This document shows positions 33,448-43,200 of a stretch of DNA of 64,000 nucleotides, piece by piece (the first letter of the stretch is position 1; each line of letters starts with the position of its first letter). The position numbers and the translations under genes are program-made. The DNA lies in the NCBI GenBank assembly GCA_964519955.1, contig CAZFLM010000028.1, positions 1-64,000 of the forward strand, written 5' to 3'. Source of the stretch: CAZFLM01 sp964519955 (GTDB lineage Bacteria; Armatimonadota; Chthonomonadetes; Chthonomonadales; CAJBBX01). The notes under the pieces were generated by a model that did not search any database, was not told the origin of the DNA, and saw nothing but the letters and a program-made list of their open reading frames with translations.

Positions 33448-35910
33448 CTACTGCTTTGCGCCCACTCGCTTGTAGGTGATGAACGCAGTGCCGGGCTGCT
33501 CGTCGATGGCCACTTGCAGGCCCTTCTCCATCAGCTCAGCGCCCGAGACGGTCTTGGCGGGGCGCTTGCGGCCCAGCTCCTTCAGCTCGTACTTGGCGGC
33601 CGGGTCGAGCGCGCGCAGCTTCACGCGCAGGGCCTCGTAGGGGCTCTCCGGGCGGCGGAAGACCTGGATCACGCCGCGGGCCTCCTCGGGCTTGTCATAC
33701 TGCCAGCCGATCCACGCGTCCTCCTGGAGACTGTAGCCGGTCAGCGGGTAGTAGTCGCCCATGAAGCACGGGCCGATCTCGCGCCACTCGGCGACCATGC
33801 GGCGGAGCAGGTTGTAGTCGAGGTCCTTGCGCCGCATGTCCCAGCACGAGTTGAAGCTGCTGACCAGGACGCTGCGGATCTCGTACTCGGTGGTGCGGGA
33901 GCCGCCTGTGCCCTGGAACGGGATCCAGAACGACATGCCATAGGTGTGGCACTGGTTGCCCAGCGGGTCGTGGATGAAGTCGCTGCGGAGGAGCGGGAGG
34001 GCGCGGCGCAGCGTCTCGATGTCGTTGCGGCGGCCGCCGCTGGCGCACGTGTCGATCGGCATGCCTGGGTGACGGCGGATCAGCTCGTCCCAGTAGGCCA
34101 GGTAACCCTCGACGTGGCGGATCTCGGTCATGCCCTGGCGATCCGGCGTGTCATTCCGGCGCCAGTAGTCCAGCGGTTCCATGTTGAAGTCCTGGCGATA
34201 CCAGTCGATGCCCTCGCTCGTGATGAGGCCGTCGACGCGGTCCGTCAGCCACTTGCGCGCGTCGGGGTTGCCCAGGTTCAGCAGCGTGCCGCCGAGTATC
34301 CAGTTCTGGTGCTCGTCGTACAGCTCGGTCTTCGGCGTGACGCGCTCCGGCTCGAACCAGACGATCGTCTTGACGCCCTTGGCGCGCGAGTGGTCGGAGA
34401 TGGGGCGCAGGCCGCCGGGGAAGCGCTGCTGGTCGACCTTCCACGTGCCGGTGTTCGGCCACGAGCCGTCGTTGATATACCAGCCGGCGTCCATCCACCA
34501 GTAATCGAGCCCCAGCTTCTCCTCGACGTAGCGGTCCACGAACATCTTCTGCGTATCGCTGTTCGCGTTGATCATCTCGCCGTACCAGTGCGAGCTGCAC
34601 GCGAAGTGGATGGGGCCGGGCGTCTTGCCGTCGACCTTGATCGTGTTGTGCGCGACCATCCAGCGGCGCCAGACGTTTTGCGCGTGGATGCGGTCGCCCG
34701 TCCAGAACTGCAGCACGATGCGCGGGCCGCGGACCTCTTCGCCGGCGTGCAGCACGAAGTGGGTCAGCTCCTGGCCGCCGCGCACGCGCAGTCCATCCGC
34801 CGCGTCGCGGTTGAAACGCGCTGCCCACTGCCCGGGCCAACCGATGACCGCGATGACGCCGCGCTGGGCCCACTCGACGTTGAAGTAGGGCATGTCGCTG
34901 TTCGTGGAGCGGCCGCCGCTCGTGGTGATGACCTTCTCCGCGCCGGGACCTAGCTCCGTCTTCAGCGGCTGATAGTCATTCGCCTGGCAGGGGCTGCCGA
35001 CCGCGTGGTGCAGGATGTGCTTGCCAGCGGCACCGGGGTGGAATGCCGTGTCGAGCGCTTGCAGGTCCGAGATGATCGGCGTGTCGGTGCTTCCTGTGTT
35101 CTTGAGGTAGATGGTCCACTCGACGGTTGGGAAGTCGGGGTACTGGACGCCCTCCGCGCGCACGACGAGGCCGGTCGCCGGGTCGGTGCAGACGATGCGC
35201 AGCTCCGTGCCGCCATCCGCGAGGGGCTTGGCGGCCCGCTCCACCTTCCACGATGCGACGATGTCCGCGAGGGGCTTGCCGCCGTAGTGGAACGAGAAGG
35301 GCAGGTCCGTGCCGTAGGGCTTCGGCGCGCCGTCGGTGAGGGCCATGTCGCCGAGCCAGACAGTCTTGCCGTCCTCCAGCTCGACCTTGGCGTTCGCCCA
35401 GTCCGCCTGGTCGCACGAGATGCCGTCGCCCGCGTCGCCGACCTCCAGCACGAACTCGGTCGCGCCTGCGAGGTCCACTTTGACGGGGACAGGCGTTGTG
35501 CCCTCGCGCATCACGCCGGACCTAAACGCCTGCTTGTCGCCGACGGTGACGGAGAAGACGACGCTGCCGCGCCCGCCGCTGGTGTTGTCGTTCGAGTCGA
35601 CGCCGACGAGCGCCTGGAACGTGCGCCCGGGGCCCGGCAGGCGGACGACGACCTTGCTGACGGCGTGGCAATAGAGCCCCCGTCTGTACTCACGGCCCGA
35701 CATGCGCATCGGGCCGTGGTTGCGCTCGTTGCGCTGCACGGGGTCGTTGTTCGCGAGCACGGTGAGGCCGGGCGTCGGCTCCATCGGCCGGACGACGCCC
35801 TCGAACTTGGCGGCGGTCCAGCGGTGTGCCTCGGCCATCTCGTCGGGTGTGACGAGCGGGCATACGGCGAGTTGAGCAGTCATGGCAAGGAGTGCTGCCT
35901 CCATGAGCAT
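33448..35910 (-). CDS. GH36-type alpha-galactosidase-like enzyme with NPCBM domain
   Basis: This 820-residue protein starts with an NPCBM-like carbohydrate-binding domain, about residues 60-185 (REYRRGLYCHAVSKVVVRLP, FQALVGVDSNDN). A supersandwich follows, then a GH36/GH27 barrel. The barrel has WWMDAGWY, the nucleophile motif YRQDFN (Asp574) and LLRSDF (Asp644), the likely acid/base. It should remove alpha-linked galactose or a related sugar. Its N-terminal signal is weak. ATG 35910 is chosen because GGGAGG is 10 nt upstream. ATG 35919 is only 1 nt from that site and ATG 35904 is the alternative. It lies back to back with the fused nuclease gene across the 286-bp inverted-repeat element. Confidence 0.82.
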   Translation of the reverse strand: MLMEAALLAMTAQLAVCPLVTPDEMAEAHRWTAAKFEGVVRPMEPTPGLTVLANNDPVQRNERNHGPMRMSGREYRRGLYCHAVSKVVVRLPGPGRTFQALVGVDSNDNTSGGRGSVVFSVTVGDKQAFRSGVMREGTTPVPVKVDLAGATEFVLEVGDAGDGISCDQADWANAKVELEDGKTVWLGDMALTDGAPKPYGTDLPFSFHYGGKPLADIVASWKVERAAKPLADGGTELRIVCTDPATGLVVRAEGVQYPDFPTVEWTIYLKNTGSTDTPIISDLQALDTAFHPGAAGKHILHHAVGSPCQANDYQPLKTELGPGAEKVITTSGGRSTNSDMPYFNVEWAQRGVIAVIGWPGQWAARFNRDAADGLRVRGGQELTHFVLHAGEEVRGPRIVLQFWTGDRIHAQNVWRRWMVAHNTIKVDGKTPGPIHFACSSHWYGEMINANSDTQKMFVDRYVEEKLGLDYWWMDAGWYINDGSWPNTGTWKVDQQRFPGGLRPISDHSRAKGVKTIVWFEPERVTPKTELYDEHQNWILGGTLLNLGNPDARKWLTDRVDGLITSEGIDWYRQDFNMEPLDYWRRNDTPDRQGMTEIRHVEGYLAYWDELIRRHPGMPIDTCASGGRRNDIETLRRALPLLRSDFIHDPLGNQCHTYGMSFWIPFQGTGGSRTTEYEIRSVLVSSFNSCWDMRRKDLDYNLLRRMVAEWREIGPCFMGDYYPLTGYSLQEDAWIGWQYDKPEEARGVIQVFRRPESPYEALRVKLRALDPAAKYELKELGRKRPAKTVSGAELMEKGLQVAIDEQPGTAFITYKRVGAKQ

Positions 35911-35977
35911 TGCGGTCATACCTCCCAGGGTATCGGTCGGTGGGTAGGTTCGAGGCGGAGGGGGCTGGGTCCTGTTT

Positions 35978-36263
35978 AGTAGCGAGTAGCGAGGAGGGAG
36001 TAGCGAGTAGAACGGCGGGGTGGTGCGCTGAGTTGGGGTCGTGGATCGAGCACATGGTCGGGATGACACAGAGCCGCGCGCGCAAGCAAGCGGAGGCCCC
36101 TCCCGACGCGGCACATCCTGGCGACGGCCGGCGCCTACTCCAGCTCTTCCGCTTGCTCGCGCGCGCGGCTCTGATCAACCACAGCGTCGTGCACCCCCAC
36201 CAACCTACCGGCCCGCACCAACCCGCCCTTCTACTCGCTACTCCCTCCTCGCTACTCGCTACT
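35978..36263. repeat. 286-bp element with perfect 35-bp inverted ends
   Basis: AGTAGCGAGTAGCGAGGAGG plus GAGTAGCGAGTAGAA at 35978-36012 is repeated without a mismatch, inverted, at 36229-36263. Homology continues inward for about 14 bp (GGCGGG-TGGTGCG). A second inverted pair of 25 bp lies inside, with one mismatch (36070-36094 and 36148-36172, AGAGCCGCGCGCGCAAGCAA plus GCGGA). The inner sequence also occurs singly at 5216-5240 and 49861-49885. Structure and size resemble a MITE-like palindrome. No transposase is present and no clear target duplication was found by eye. Confidence 0.88.
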
Positions 36264-36278
36264 GATTCGAGTAGACAC

Positions 36279-36307
36279 TTGACACCTATCCCCGCCTCTG
36301 CTACTAT
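36279..36307 (+). promoter_or_regulatory. Strong sigma70-like promoter of the fused nuclease gene
   Basis: A perfect TTGACA (36279-36284), a 17-bp spacer, and TACTAT (36302-36307, 5/6) stand 30 bp before the ATG at 36337. This is the best promoter match in the window. It starts only 15 bp after the inverted-repeat element. Confidence 0.8.
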
Positions 36308-36336
36308 GGTGGCAACAATGCTCAGGAGGACCAGTC

Positions 36337-38157
36337 ATGCCCATCGATGCGCTGACGAGGAGTGACGCGGGCGAGGTGCGGGTGCCGGCTGCGGATGCGG
36401 AGTGGAGGGAGTGGGTGTCGGCGGGGCGGACGCGGTGCTGGTGCCTGCGGGACCCGATCCTCGACTGGCTGGAGGCGCACGGCGAGGCGAAGGGCTTCGT
36501 GCGCGACGACCGCGTGCCGGGGTACGACCGCGACACCGACATCGGCCCGTTCCTGATGGAGAAGGGGCAGGCGTTCGAGGCGGCCGTCGTAACGCACCTC
36601 GGCGGGCGGGCGGACGTGGTGCGCATCGCCGACGGCCCGGGCGACATCCGCTCGCTGGAGGCGGCCGAGCGAACGTTCGAGGCTATGCGCTCCGGCGCGC
36701 CGGTCATCCACCAGGGCGTGCTGCGCGACGCCGAGAACCGGGTGTTCGGTGCGCCGGACCTGCTCGTGCGCTCAGACGTGCTGAAGTCGCTGTTTCCGCA
36801 CGCGCTGGCGGACGACGAGGCGCGGGAGGCGGCGCCGGACCTTGCCGGGGCGCGGTGGCACTACCGCGTGGTCGACATCAAGTTCACCACCCTCCACCTC
36901 CTGGCGAAGGGCGATCTGTCCACGGGTGGCTCCATGCCGGCGTACTGCGTCCAGGTGGCGCTCTACAACCGGGCGCTCGGCCGGCTGCAGGGGACGATGG
37001 CGCCGGTCGCCTACCTGCTGGGGCGCGGCTGGGAGCAGACGAAGGGCGGCGAGAAGCTGCGCGTCGATAACTGCATGGACCGGCTCGGCGAGGTGTGGGC
37101 GGCAGTCCACTTCGGTCAGGCGGACGAGGCGTGCGAGTGGATACGCCGCGTTCGGCGTGAGGGCGCGGGTTGGCAGGTGACGCCCGATCCGAGTGTCGGC
37201 GAGCTGCGGCCGAACATGAGCAACATCGAGGACGGCCCCTGGCACAAGGCCAAGCGGCAGATCGCGACCGAGCAGGGCGAGCTGACGCAGGTGTGGCAGG
37301 TGGGCTGCGCCAAGCGCGACGCCGCCAACGCGGCCGGCATCCTGCGCTGGACCGACCCGCGCGCGACCCCCGGAGCGCTGGGCGTGAAGGGGCCGAAGAC
37401 AAGCCCGACGCTCGCCGCGGTGCTGGAGGTCAACCGCTCAGCGGACGGGCCGCCCGTTCGCCCGGCCCGCATCGAAGCCGAGCGCGACGCGTGGCATCCC
37501 GTGCCCAGGCTGGAGTTCTGCGTCGACTTCGAGACCGTGAGCGACCTGGACGACAACTTCTCGCGCATCCCCGACCGCGGCGGCCAGCCGCTGATCTTCA
37601 TGATCGGCTGTGGGCACATCGAGGACGGCGAATGGCGGTTCGAGTGCTTCGTGACGCAGGACCTCGGCGAGGAGCAAGAGGGGCTGATCATCGGCCAGTG
37701 GCTGGACCACATGGAAGCGGTGCGGCAGCGCCTGGCGCCGGACGACCCCGCGCCGCGGGTGTTCCACTGGTCGCAGGCCGAGGTCTCGTTCCTGAGCACC
37801 GCGTTCAACTCGGCGAAGGCGCGGCATCCGGGCAGCACGTGGGTCGAGCCGAACTGGTACGACTTTCTCCAGCGCGTGGTGAAGGCGGAGCCGGTGGTGG
37901 TGCGCGGGGCGCTGGGTTTCGGGCTGAAGGCGGTGGCGAAGGCTCTGCACGCCCACGGGCTCATCGAGACGAGCTGGGAGGACGGCCCCGCCGACGGCCT
38001 CGGCGCGATGGTGGGCGCGTGGCGCTGCGCCGCGTGGGGCCGCCGGGATGCGAAGAAGCTGATGGATTACGGCCTGATGCAGGGCATCGCCAAATACAAC
38101 GAGGTGGACTGCCGGGCGATGCAGGAGGTGGTCGCGTACCTGCGGGCGGCGCACTGA
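36337..38157 (+). CDS. RecB-like PD-(D/E)XK nuclease fused to DEDDy exonuclease (TM0106-like)
   Basis: This 606-residue protein has two nuclease domains. The N-terminal part has a PD-(D/E)XK core with GAPDLL (Asp141), YRVVDIKF (Asp180-x-Lys182) and CVQVALYN (the QxxxY motif). The C-terminal part is an RNase H-like 3'-5' exonuclease of the YprB/DEDDy type with VDFETV (Asp397, Glu399) and YNEVD (Tyr587, Asp591). Both active sites look intact. CWC near residue 36 and later cysteines might hold a cluster as in Cas4, but this is unclear. The arrangement fits the poorly characterised TM0106 RecB-like nucleases, which are thought to act in DNA repair or defence. AGGAGG precedes the ATG, and a strong promoter makes it a single-gene unit. 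Confidence 0.85.
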   Translation: MPIDALTRSDAGEVRVPAADAEWREWVSAGRTRCWCLRDPILDWLEAHGEAKGFVRDDRVPGYDRDTDIGPFLMEKGQAFEAAVVTHLGGRADVVRIADGPGDIRSLEAAERTFEAMRSGAPVIHQGVLRDAENRVFGAPDLLVRSDVLKSLFPHALADDEAREAAPDLAGARWHYRVVDIKFTTLHLLAKGDLSTGGSMPAYCVQVALYNRALGRLQGTMAPVAYLLGRGWEQTKGGEKLRVDNCMDRLGEVWAAVHFGQADEACEWIRRVRREGAGWQVTPDPSVGELRPNMSNIEDGPWHKAKRQIATEQGELTQVWQVGCAKRDAANAAGILRWTDPRATPGALGVKGPKTSPTLAAVLEVNRSADGPPVRPARIEAERDAWHPVPRLEFCVDFETVSDLDDNFSRIPDRGGQPLIFMIGCGHIEDGEWRFECFVTQDLGEEQEGLIIGQWLDHMEAVRQRLAPDDPAPRVFHWSQAEVSFLSTAFNSAKARHPGSTWVEPNWYDFLQRVVKAEPVVVRGALGFGLKAVAKALHAHGLIETSWEDGPADGLGAMVGAWRCAAWGRRDAKKLMDYGLMQGIAKYNEVDCRAMQEVVAYLRAAH

Positions 38158-38424
38158 AGGGCGTCTCTGTCCACCGATGGACACCGATGAACGGCGATAG
38201 CCTGGTGCCAAGGACCCGGCGGCGCAGGGACCTGTGGGGCGCGCCCTCCGCGGCGCGCCGGGAACGTAGGAGCCGGTACAGCCCTACGGCAACGGTAAGG
38301 ACCCGGCGGGGCGCGGAGGCCCCACCCTACGGGGTGGTCGCAGACCTGTGGGGCGCGCCCTCCGCGGCGCGCCGGGAACGTAGGAGTACGCACAATGCCA
38401 CGGTAACGGCGCGCCGGCGCACCC
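38158..38424. repeat. GC-rich dispersed repeats
   Basis: Two copies of the TGTGGGGCGCGCCCTCCGCG element with GGGAACGTAGGAG tails lie at 38233-38280 and 38346-38385. One copy of AAGGACCCGGCGGGGCGCGG with an AGGCCCCACCCTACGGGG tail lies at 38295-38338. The short spacer between the convergent nuclease and DUF4838 genes consists almost entirely of them. Confidence 0.8.
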
Positions 38425-40242
38425 CTACTTCGGCGCGTCCGGAGTGCCGTACTTCGCCTCCAAGGCCGCGATCCAGGCTTCGGCGTTGGGCGGGCCCTCC
38501 GAGATCGTGGTGATCCCGTTGGCCTTGGCTACCCGCTTGAAGTTGGCCGTCGTTGCGCGGGCCTCCGCGGGTGACACGCCGTAGACGTCCGGCCATCCCA
38601 GTTGCACGAACCAGAGCGGGAGCAGCATCTTCTCGACGCGGTTGCGGATGACGGGGTCGGTCGTCCTCGCAAGGCCCCGGTTCAGCACGGCGAGGCCCTC
38701 CTTGACGAACGCGGGCGTCGCCACGTCGGGTGGGTTCCAGCCGTTCATCGGCTTGTGCGGGGCGCCGGCGGCCAGTCTGTCCATCAGCGCCAGGAACTCC
38801 AGTGCATCGTCCGCCGCGGCGCCGTAGTAGCCCCGGCAGAACTCGGTGCGGAGCGCCATCGCGTCCTGCGACGGGTCCCACATGAGCTGCGAGTTCACGT
38901 AGTGGCGCAGGTCCGATAGCTCGCCGCCGACGCTCTGGATGTCGCTCTGCACCATCAGCCCGTTGATGCCGTGCGAGGCGTAGTACTTGATGTCGCTCAC
39001 CATGCTCCGCAGGTTCGGGTTCGGCGCCAGGTAGTGCCAGAAGTTCGTGCCGTAGTGCCACACGAACACGTTCTTGGCGACCGCGTGCCAGCCGTCGATG
39101 GCCTTGCGGTAGTTGGCGCCCAGCGGGTCGCACTCGATGCCGTGGAAGTAGCAGGCGAAGTGGCACAGGCGGATGACCACGTTCGGGAGCGGCTTCGTGT
39201 GCTTCGGCGGGGTGATGGAGTAGTCGTAGGCGAGGGTGTCGACGAACACGCTCGGCTTCTTCTTCGCCACCTCCGCGGCGATGGCATTCACGAACCGCAG
39301 GATCGGGCCGTGCTGTGCCTCCTCCTCCTTCACGATGGCGGTGCACTTGTCGCACTCGCACGCGCCGCTGTCGCCGGGCCAGGCGTCGTTCTGCGACACG
39401 TCCACGCACATCAGGTTCGGTTGCTCGTCGAGCCACTTCAGCACCTGCTCCGTGCAGAGGCGCAGCACGTCCGGATTGGTCCAGCAGAGCTGCCCGCTGA
39501 TGACGGCGGCGCGGCGCTGGCCCTTCACGAGGCCGAAGTACTCCGGGTGCGTCTTGGCGTACTTGTCGGGCGGGATGAGCGCGCAGGCTGAGTGCACAAA
39601 CGGGTAGATGAGGATGCCCTTGGCCACCTCGCCGCCGCGCCAGGGCACGCCCACGTGCGGCATGTTGGACCCGTTGAGCCGCAGCCGGGCCGCGTAGCCC
39701 CAGTCGGCCAGCTCGTTGCACAGCAGCTCGCGGTAGATGAAGGGTGGCGCGTAGCTGAAGTTGATGGTGGGCAGCGTGACGGCCTCGCGCTTGGGGGCGA
39801 CGGTGCAGTCGCGCGCGAGGAAGCGGCATCCGAGGTAGCGCTCCAGCAGCACGTAGACGCTGTAGATCTGCCCGCGCTCGCCGCCGCCCAGCAGGACCAG
39901 GTCCTTCCCCGCGGTCTTGATGAGCACGCCGTCCTCGCCGAGCCTCCTCGCCGCCTCGACGAGCCCTGCCCGTTCCGCGCGGTTGCTCGGGCCGAGGAGG
40001 ATGGCCGCGCCCCGGCCTGCCTGGCTCTCCTCGACCACCGGCACGTCGGCGCCCGATATCTCCAGCAGGTACTTGTGCAGCTCGGATGCGGCGTACGAGA
40101 CCGCGGGGCCCGGCTTGTCCGGCACGACGATCCGGCAGCGCGCCTTGCCCTTGGCCGCGAGCGTCATGGTGGCCTCCGAGGCGGCGGCCGGCGTCGTCAG
40201 CAGCAGCGCGACCGCTAGCGCCGCGCACGTCGTGGTGAGCAT
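38425..40242 (-). CDS. DUF4838 domain secreted protein
   Basis: This 605-residue protein has a signal peptide (cleavage near AAAS). Its N-terminal domain resembles the GH20/GH67 alpha/beta domain (AASELHKYLLEISGADVPVV, VYVLLERYLGCRFL). A DUF4838 barrel-like region follows, with the cysteine cluster GACECDKC and VWHYGTNFWHYLAPNPNLRS. DUF4838 proteins are common in glycan-degrading bacteria and are thought to be glycosidases related to GH67/GH20, but no activity is established. ATG 40242 has GGAGGAG upstream and starts only 2 bp after the stop codon of the preceding GH-A gene, so the two form an operon and probably act on the same glycan. Confidence 0.85.
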   Translation of the reverse strand: MLTTTCAALAVALLLTTPAAASEATMTLAAKGKARCRIVVPDKPGPAVSYAASELHKYLLEISGADVPVVEESQAGRGAAILLGPSNRAERAGLVEAARRLGEDGVLIKTAGKDLVLLGGGERGQIYSVYVLLERYLGCRFLARDCTVAPKREAVTLPTINFSYAPPFIYRELLCNELADWGYAARLRLNGSNMPHVGVPWRGGEVAKGILIYPFVHSACALIPPDKYAKTHPEYFGLVKGQRRAAVISGQLCWTNPDVLRLCTEQVLKWLDEQPNLMCVDVSQNDAWPGDSGACECDKCTAIVKEEEAQHGPILRFVNAIAAEVAKKKPSVFVDTLAYDYSITPPKHTKPLPNVVIRLCHFACYFHGIECDPLGANYRKAIDGWHAVAKNVFVWHYGTNFWHYLAPNPNLRSMVSDIKYYASHGINGLMVQSDIQSVGGELSDLRHYVNSQLMWDPSQDAMALRTEFCRGYYGAAADDALEFLALMDRLAAGAPHKPMNGWNPPDVATPAFVKEGLAVLNRGLARTTDPVIRNRVEKMLLPLWFVQLGWPDVYGVSPAEARATTANFKRVAKANGITTISEGPPNAEAWIAALEAKYGTPDAPK

Positions 40243-40244
40243 CG

Positions 40245-43200
40245 TCACTCCTCCAGTCGCAGCTTCTTGAACACGGATGGGCGCTTGCCCTCGCCGATGC
40301 CGGGCGTGATGCCCATCCAGTAGGCGCGGCCCTGGCCGTCGTTGTCGTTGACGATCACGTTGAAGCCGAGGACCATGCCGGGCCGGGGCTTCACGCCGAG
40401 CAGCGACCAGGGCATGTCGAGGCGATAGGTGGTGTCGTGGCCCTCTCGGCCGCCGCCGGCGCGGAGGTCGAGGCGGCGGATGGTCGGAACCGACTGCAGC
40501 ACCGCCGCGCCGTTCTTGCCGACTGCCATGCCCAGCTCGAGGTCGTCGGGGTCGTAGCCCGAGGCGCGGCCGGCGTCGTTGCGCGGGTCGATACCGATCT
40601 GCAGCGAGTCGCCGCCCCAGTAGCCCTCGGGCTCGTCCGTGGTCACCACGTGCACGTCGTCGCGCACCACGGCGAGGAGATGCAGCGCCGTGTTGTCCCA
40701 TGCGACCCACATGCGCGCGCTCAGGTCCTCCGGGCCGTCCCACCCAATGCCAGGGTCGGCGGGGAGCACCTGCTGCCGGCGGTCCAGCACGATCGGCTGG
40801 CCCTTGCGCAGCCAGTCGCCGAACGCGCCATCAGCCGGCGGGATGACGCGCGGGCATGGCGTGAAGTCGGTGCGGGCCACCGCGCTGCCGGTGAATCCGT
40901 CGGCTGCGACCGCCACGCGGATGCCGCTCGGGTCGGCGGCGATGGGGCGCGCAAGGTGGAGCGGGATCACCGTCGCTGCGAGTGGCGCGGCCGTTCCGTG
41001 CGCGGTGGCCCCGGATGCGCTGGCCGACACCGGGATGGCCTTGTCGGTCAGGTTGCGGACCCGTGCGGCGAGCGTCGTGCCGTCGACCACGTAGGCCGAC
41101 TCGAGCGCGAGGGGGCTCGCCACCTGCACCCGCGCGGCGGCGATGGCTGCCTCGGCCCTCGCGGCGGCCGCGAGCGGGACCTGCAGGTAGATGGGGGAGC
41201 GGTCCACCGTGATGCGCCAGGCAGGCGTCTTGGGGGCAGGGACGGCCGCGCCGGCGACGTCGAGGAGCCGGGCTCCGGCCGGCATACGCTTCAGCGTGAC
41301 GACCGCGTCGCCCTTCTCGGACCAGAGCACCGTCGTGGCAAACCCCGTGTCCTTCGAGCGGAACGAGTGGGCCTGGACGACGCCCGCGAGGGTGATGGAG
41401 CGCCTCGGCGTGGCATGGTGCAGCGTGTCGGCCATCACCGAGTAGGCAAGCGCCGCGGGCATCGGGATGCCGCCGCGGAAGAGGCCGTACTCGTTGCCAC
41501 CCTCGTTGCAGCCCTCCTCCAGGAACCAGTAGTAGCGCTCGACGCCGGGCACCGAGTGGGCCGTGACCATGCTCTGCACCAGGCAGCGGGCGAAGTCGCG
41601 GGAGTAGTCGCTCAGTGGGTCGGTGGTCACGTCGAGGCCCCAGCCCTTCTCGCCGATCCAGAACCGCTGCTTGCCGCCGGCCTTGCGGATCATCTCCAGC
41701 GTGTCGAGGCACTTGCGGCGCTCCTCGTTGCGGCCCGGCCACATAGGCTCCTGGTTCGGCCCGAAGTAGCGCACGCCCGCGTACGGATGGCCGGTGTAGA
41801 TGTCGATGATGTCGGCCGCCTTCGCCATCATGGCGCGGGAGAATGGGAGGCCTTGGTCGTAATCGCCGCCGCTCACGTCGATGCCGGCCACGTGCGACTT
41901 CGGTGCCCCACGCCGGACCGCCGCCGACCCGGCCCGCAGCACCTGCAGGTAGCGCTCGATGCCGGCGTCGAACTTGAGGCCGTCCTGCCACATGCACGTC
42001 AGATCCGGCTCGTTCTGGATCTCGAACGTGTCGACATCAGCCGCGAGCTCGCGGGCGCGGTGCTCGACGTAGGCCGCCCACCACCCGATGCGCTCCTCGC
42101 AGCCGGGCCCCACCCAGAAGTCCTTGCCTGCCGATGCCTCCGCCGCCCAGCCCGGCGGGTAGGCCGTCATCGTGTACATGATGCGCTGGTGGTTGGCGCG
42201 GATGCCCTTCACCGAGACCGGCACGTAGGTGCCACGCTGCAGTTCGCCCCAGCGCCAGTCCATGCCCGCGCGCACCCACTTAACGCCGAGCCGCTCCGTG
42301 CGCGCGCCGTCGGTGTTCTGCTGGATCGCGAAGAAGCTGCTCGGGTCGTCGAGGCCGAAGTTGCGCGGACGCCTCACGACGACCACCGCCCCTGACCCGC
42401 GCGTCTGGCGGCCATCCGGCGCGGTGGCGTAGGCGTCGACGCGGTAGTACTCCGGCCGGTCGCCGGGCAGGCGGATGGGGATCCGGGCGGACGCATGGGC
42501 GGCGAGGCGCACCGGCGCGTTCGGCACCGCGATGGTGCGCCCATGCCAGTCGGTCACGCGCACCCGCAGCCCCAGCCGCGCCTCCTCGCCGAGGTGGTTC
42601 GTCACGAGGCAGAACGCCCGCAAGGGCTTGCCCGCCGCGAAGAGCACGTTGCTGGGCCCGTCAGCGATGACGCGCACCCCGTAGTAGCTGTTCGCGTCCT
42701 CGGTCTCGATGGTGAGGTCCTTGATGAAGAGGTCGCCAGTCTTCGTCGGGCCTTTGCTCACGCCGATGAGGATGGTGTCGAGCGGAAAGTGGAACTTGCC
42801 ATCGTTGCGGCCGCTCCAATGCCCGCCGAAGACCTCCGGCGTGAGTCTCAGCGTCACGCGCTGCCAGCCGGCCCCCTGGATCGGGAAGTTGGTGGCGTGC
42901 TCCTGGCCGCTGGCGTCGCGCAGGCGGACGAACCCGCCGTTCTGCCCAACCTGCCGCACCTCGAAGGAGACCTCGGTGGCCTGTCCAACGGCGATGGACC
43001 GCATGGCCGCGACGTAGTTGCCGCCGCCGCTGAAGTCGTAGTGGAGCGCCAGGCAGCGCCCGGCTGTGGGATCGGCCGCGCCGCGTGTGTCACCGTGGGC
43101 GCCCGGGAACTCCCAGCCCAGGTTGGCGCTCCAGATGGAGGCGTCGGCGCAGTCGTCGATGCGCACCTGGCGCGGGGCGGCGTGGGCTGGCACGGGCACG

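Larger units (their letters stand above)
35911..36336. other. Divergent spacer carrying the inverted-repeat element
   Basis: These 426 bp separate the GH36-like gene from the nuclease gene. They consist of the GH36 leader, the 286-bp element at 35978-36263, and a strong promoter with the AGGAGG site for the nuclease gene. No coding frame is credible. Confidence 0.75.

Noticed and set aside
30265..34953. Very long open frame on the + strand over the GH127 and GH36 genes
   Set aside because: It runs through a scaffold gap, has no domain, and is antisense to two clear enzyme genes; long shadow frames are expected in GC-rich DNA.
35978..36263. Insertion sequence with transposase
   Set aside because: At 286 bp it is too short to encode a transposase and has no coding frame; at most a non-autonomous element.
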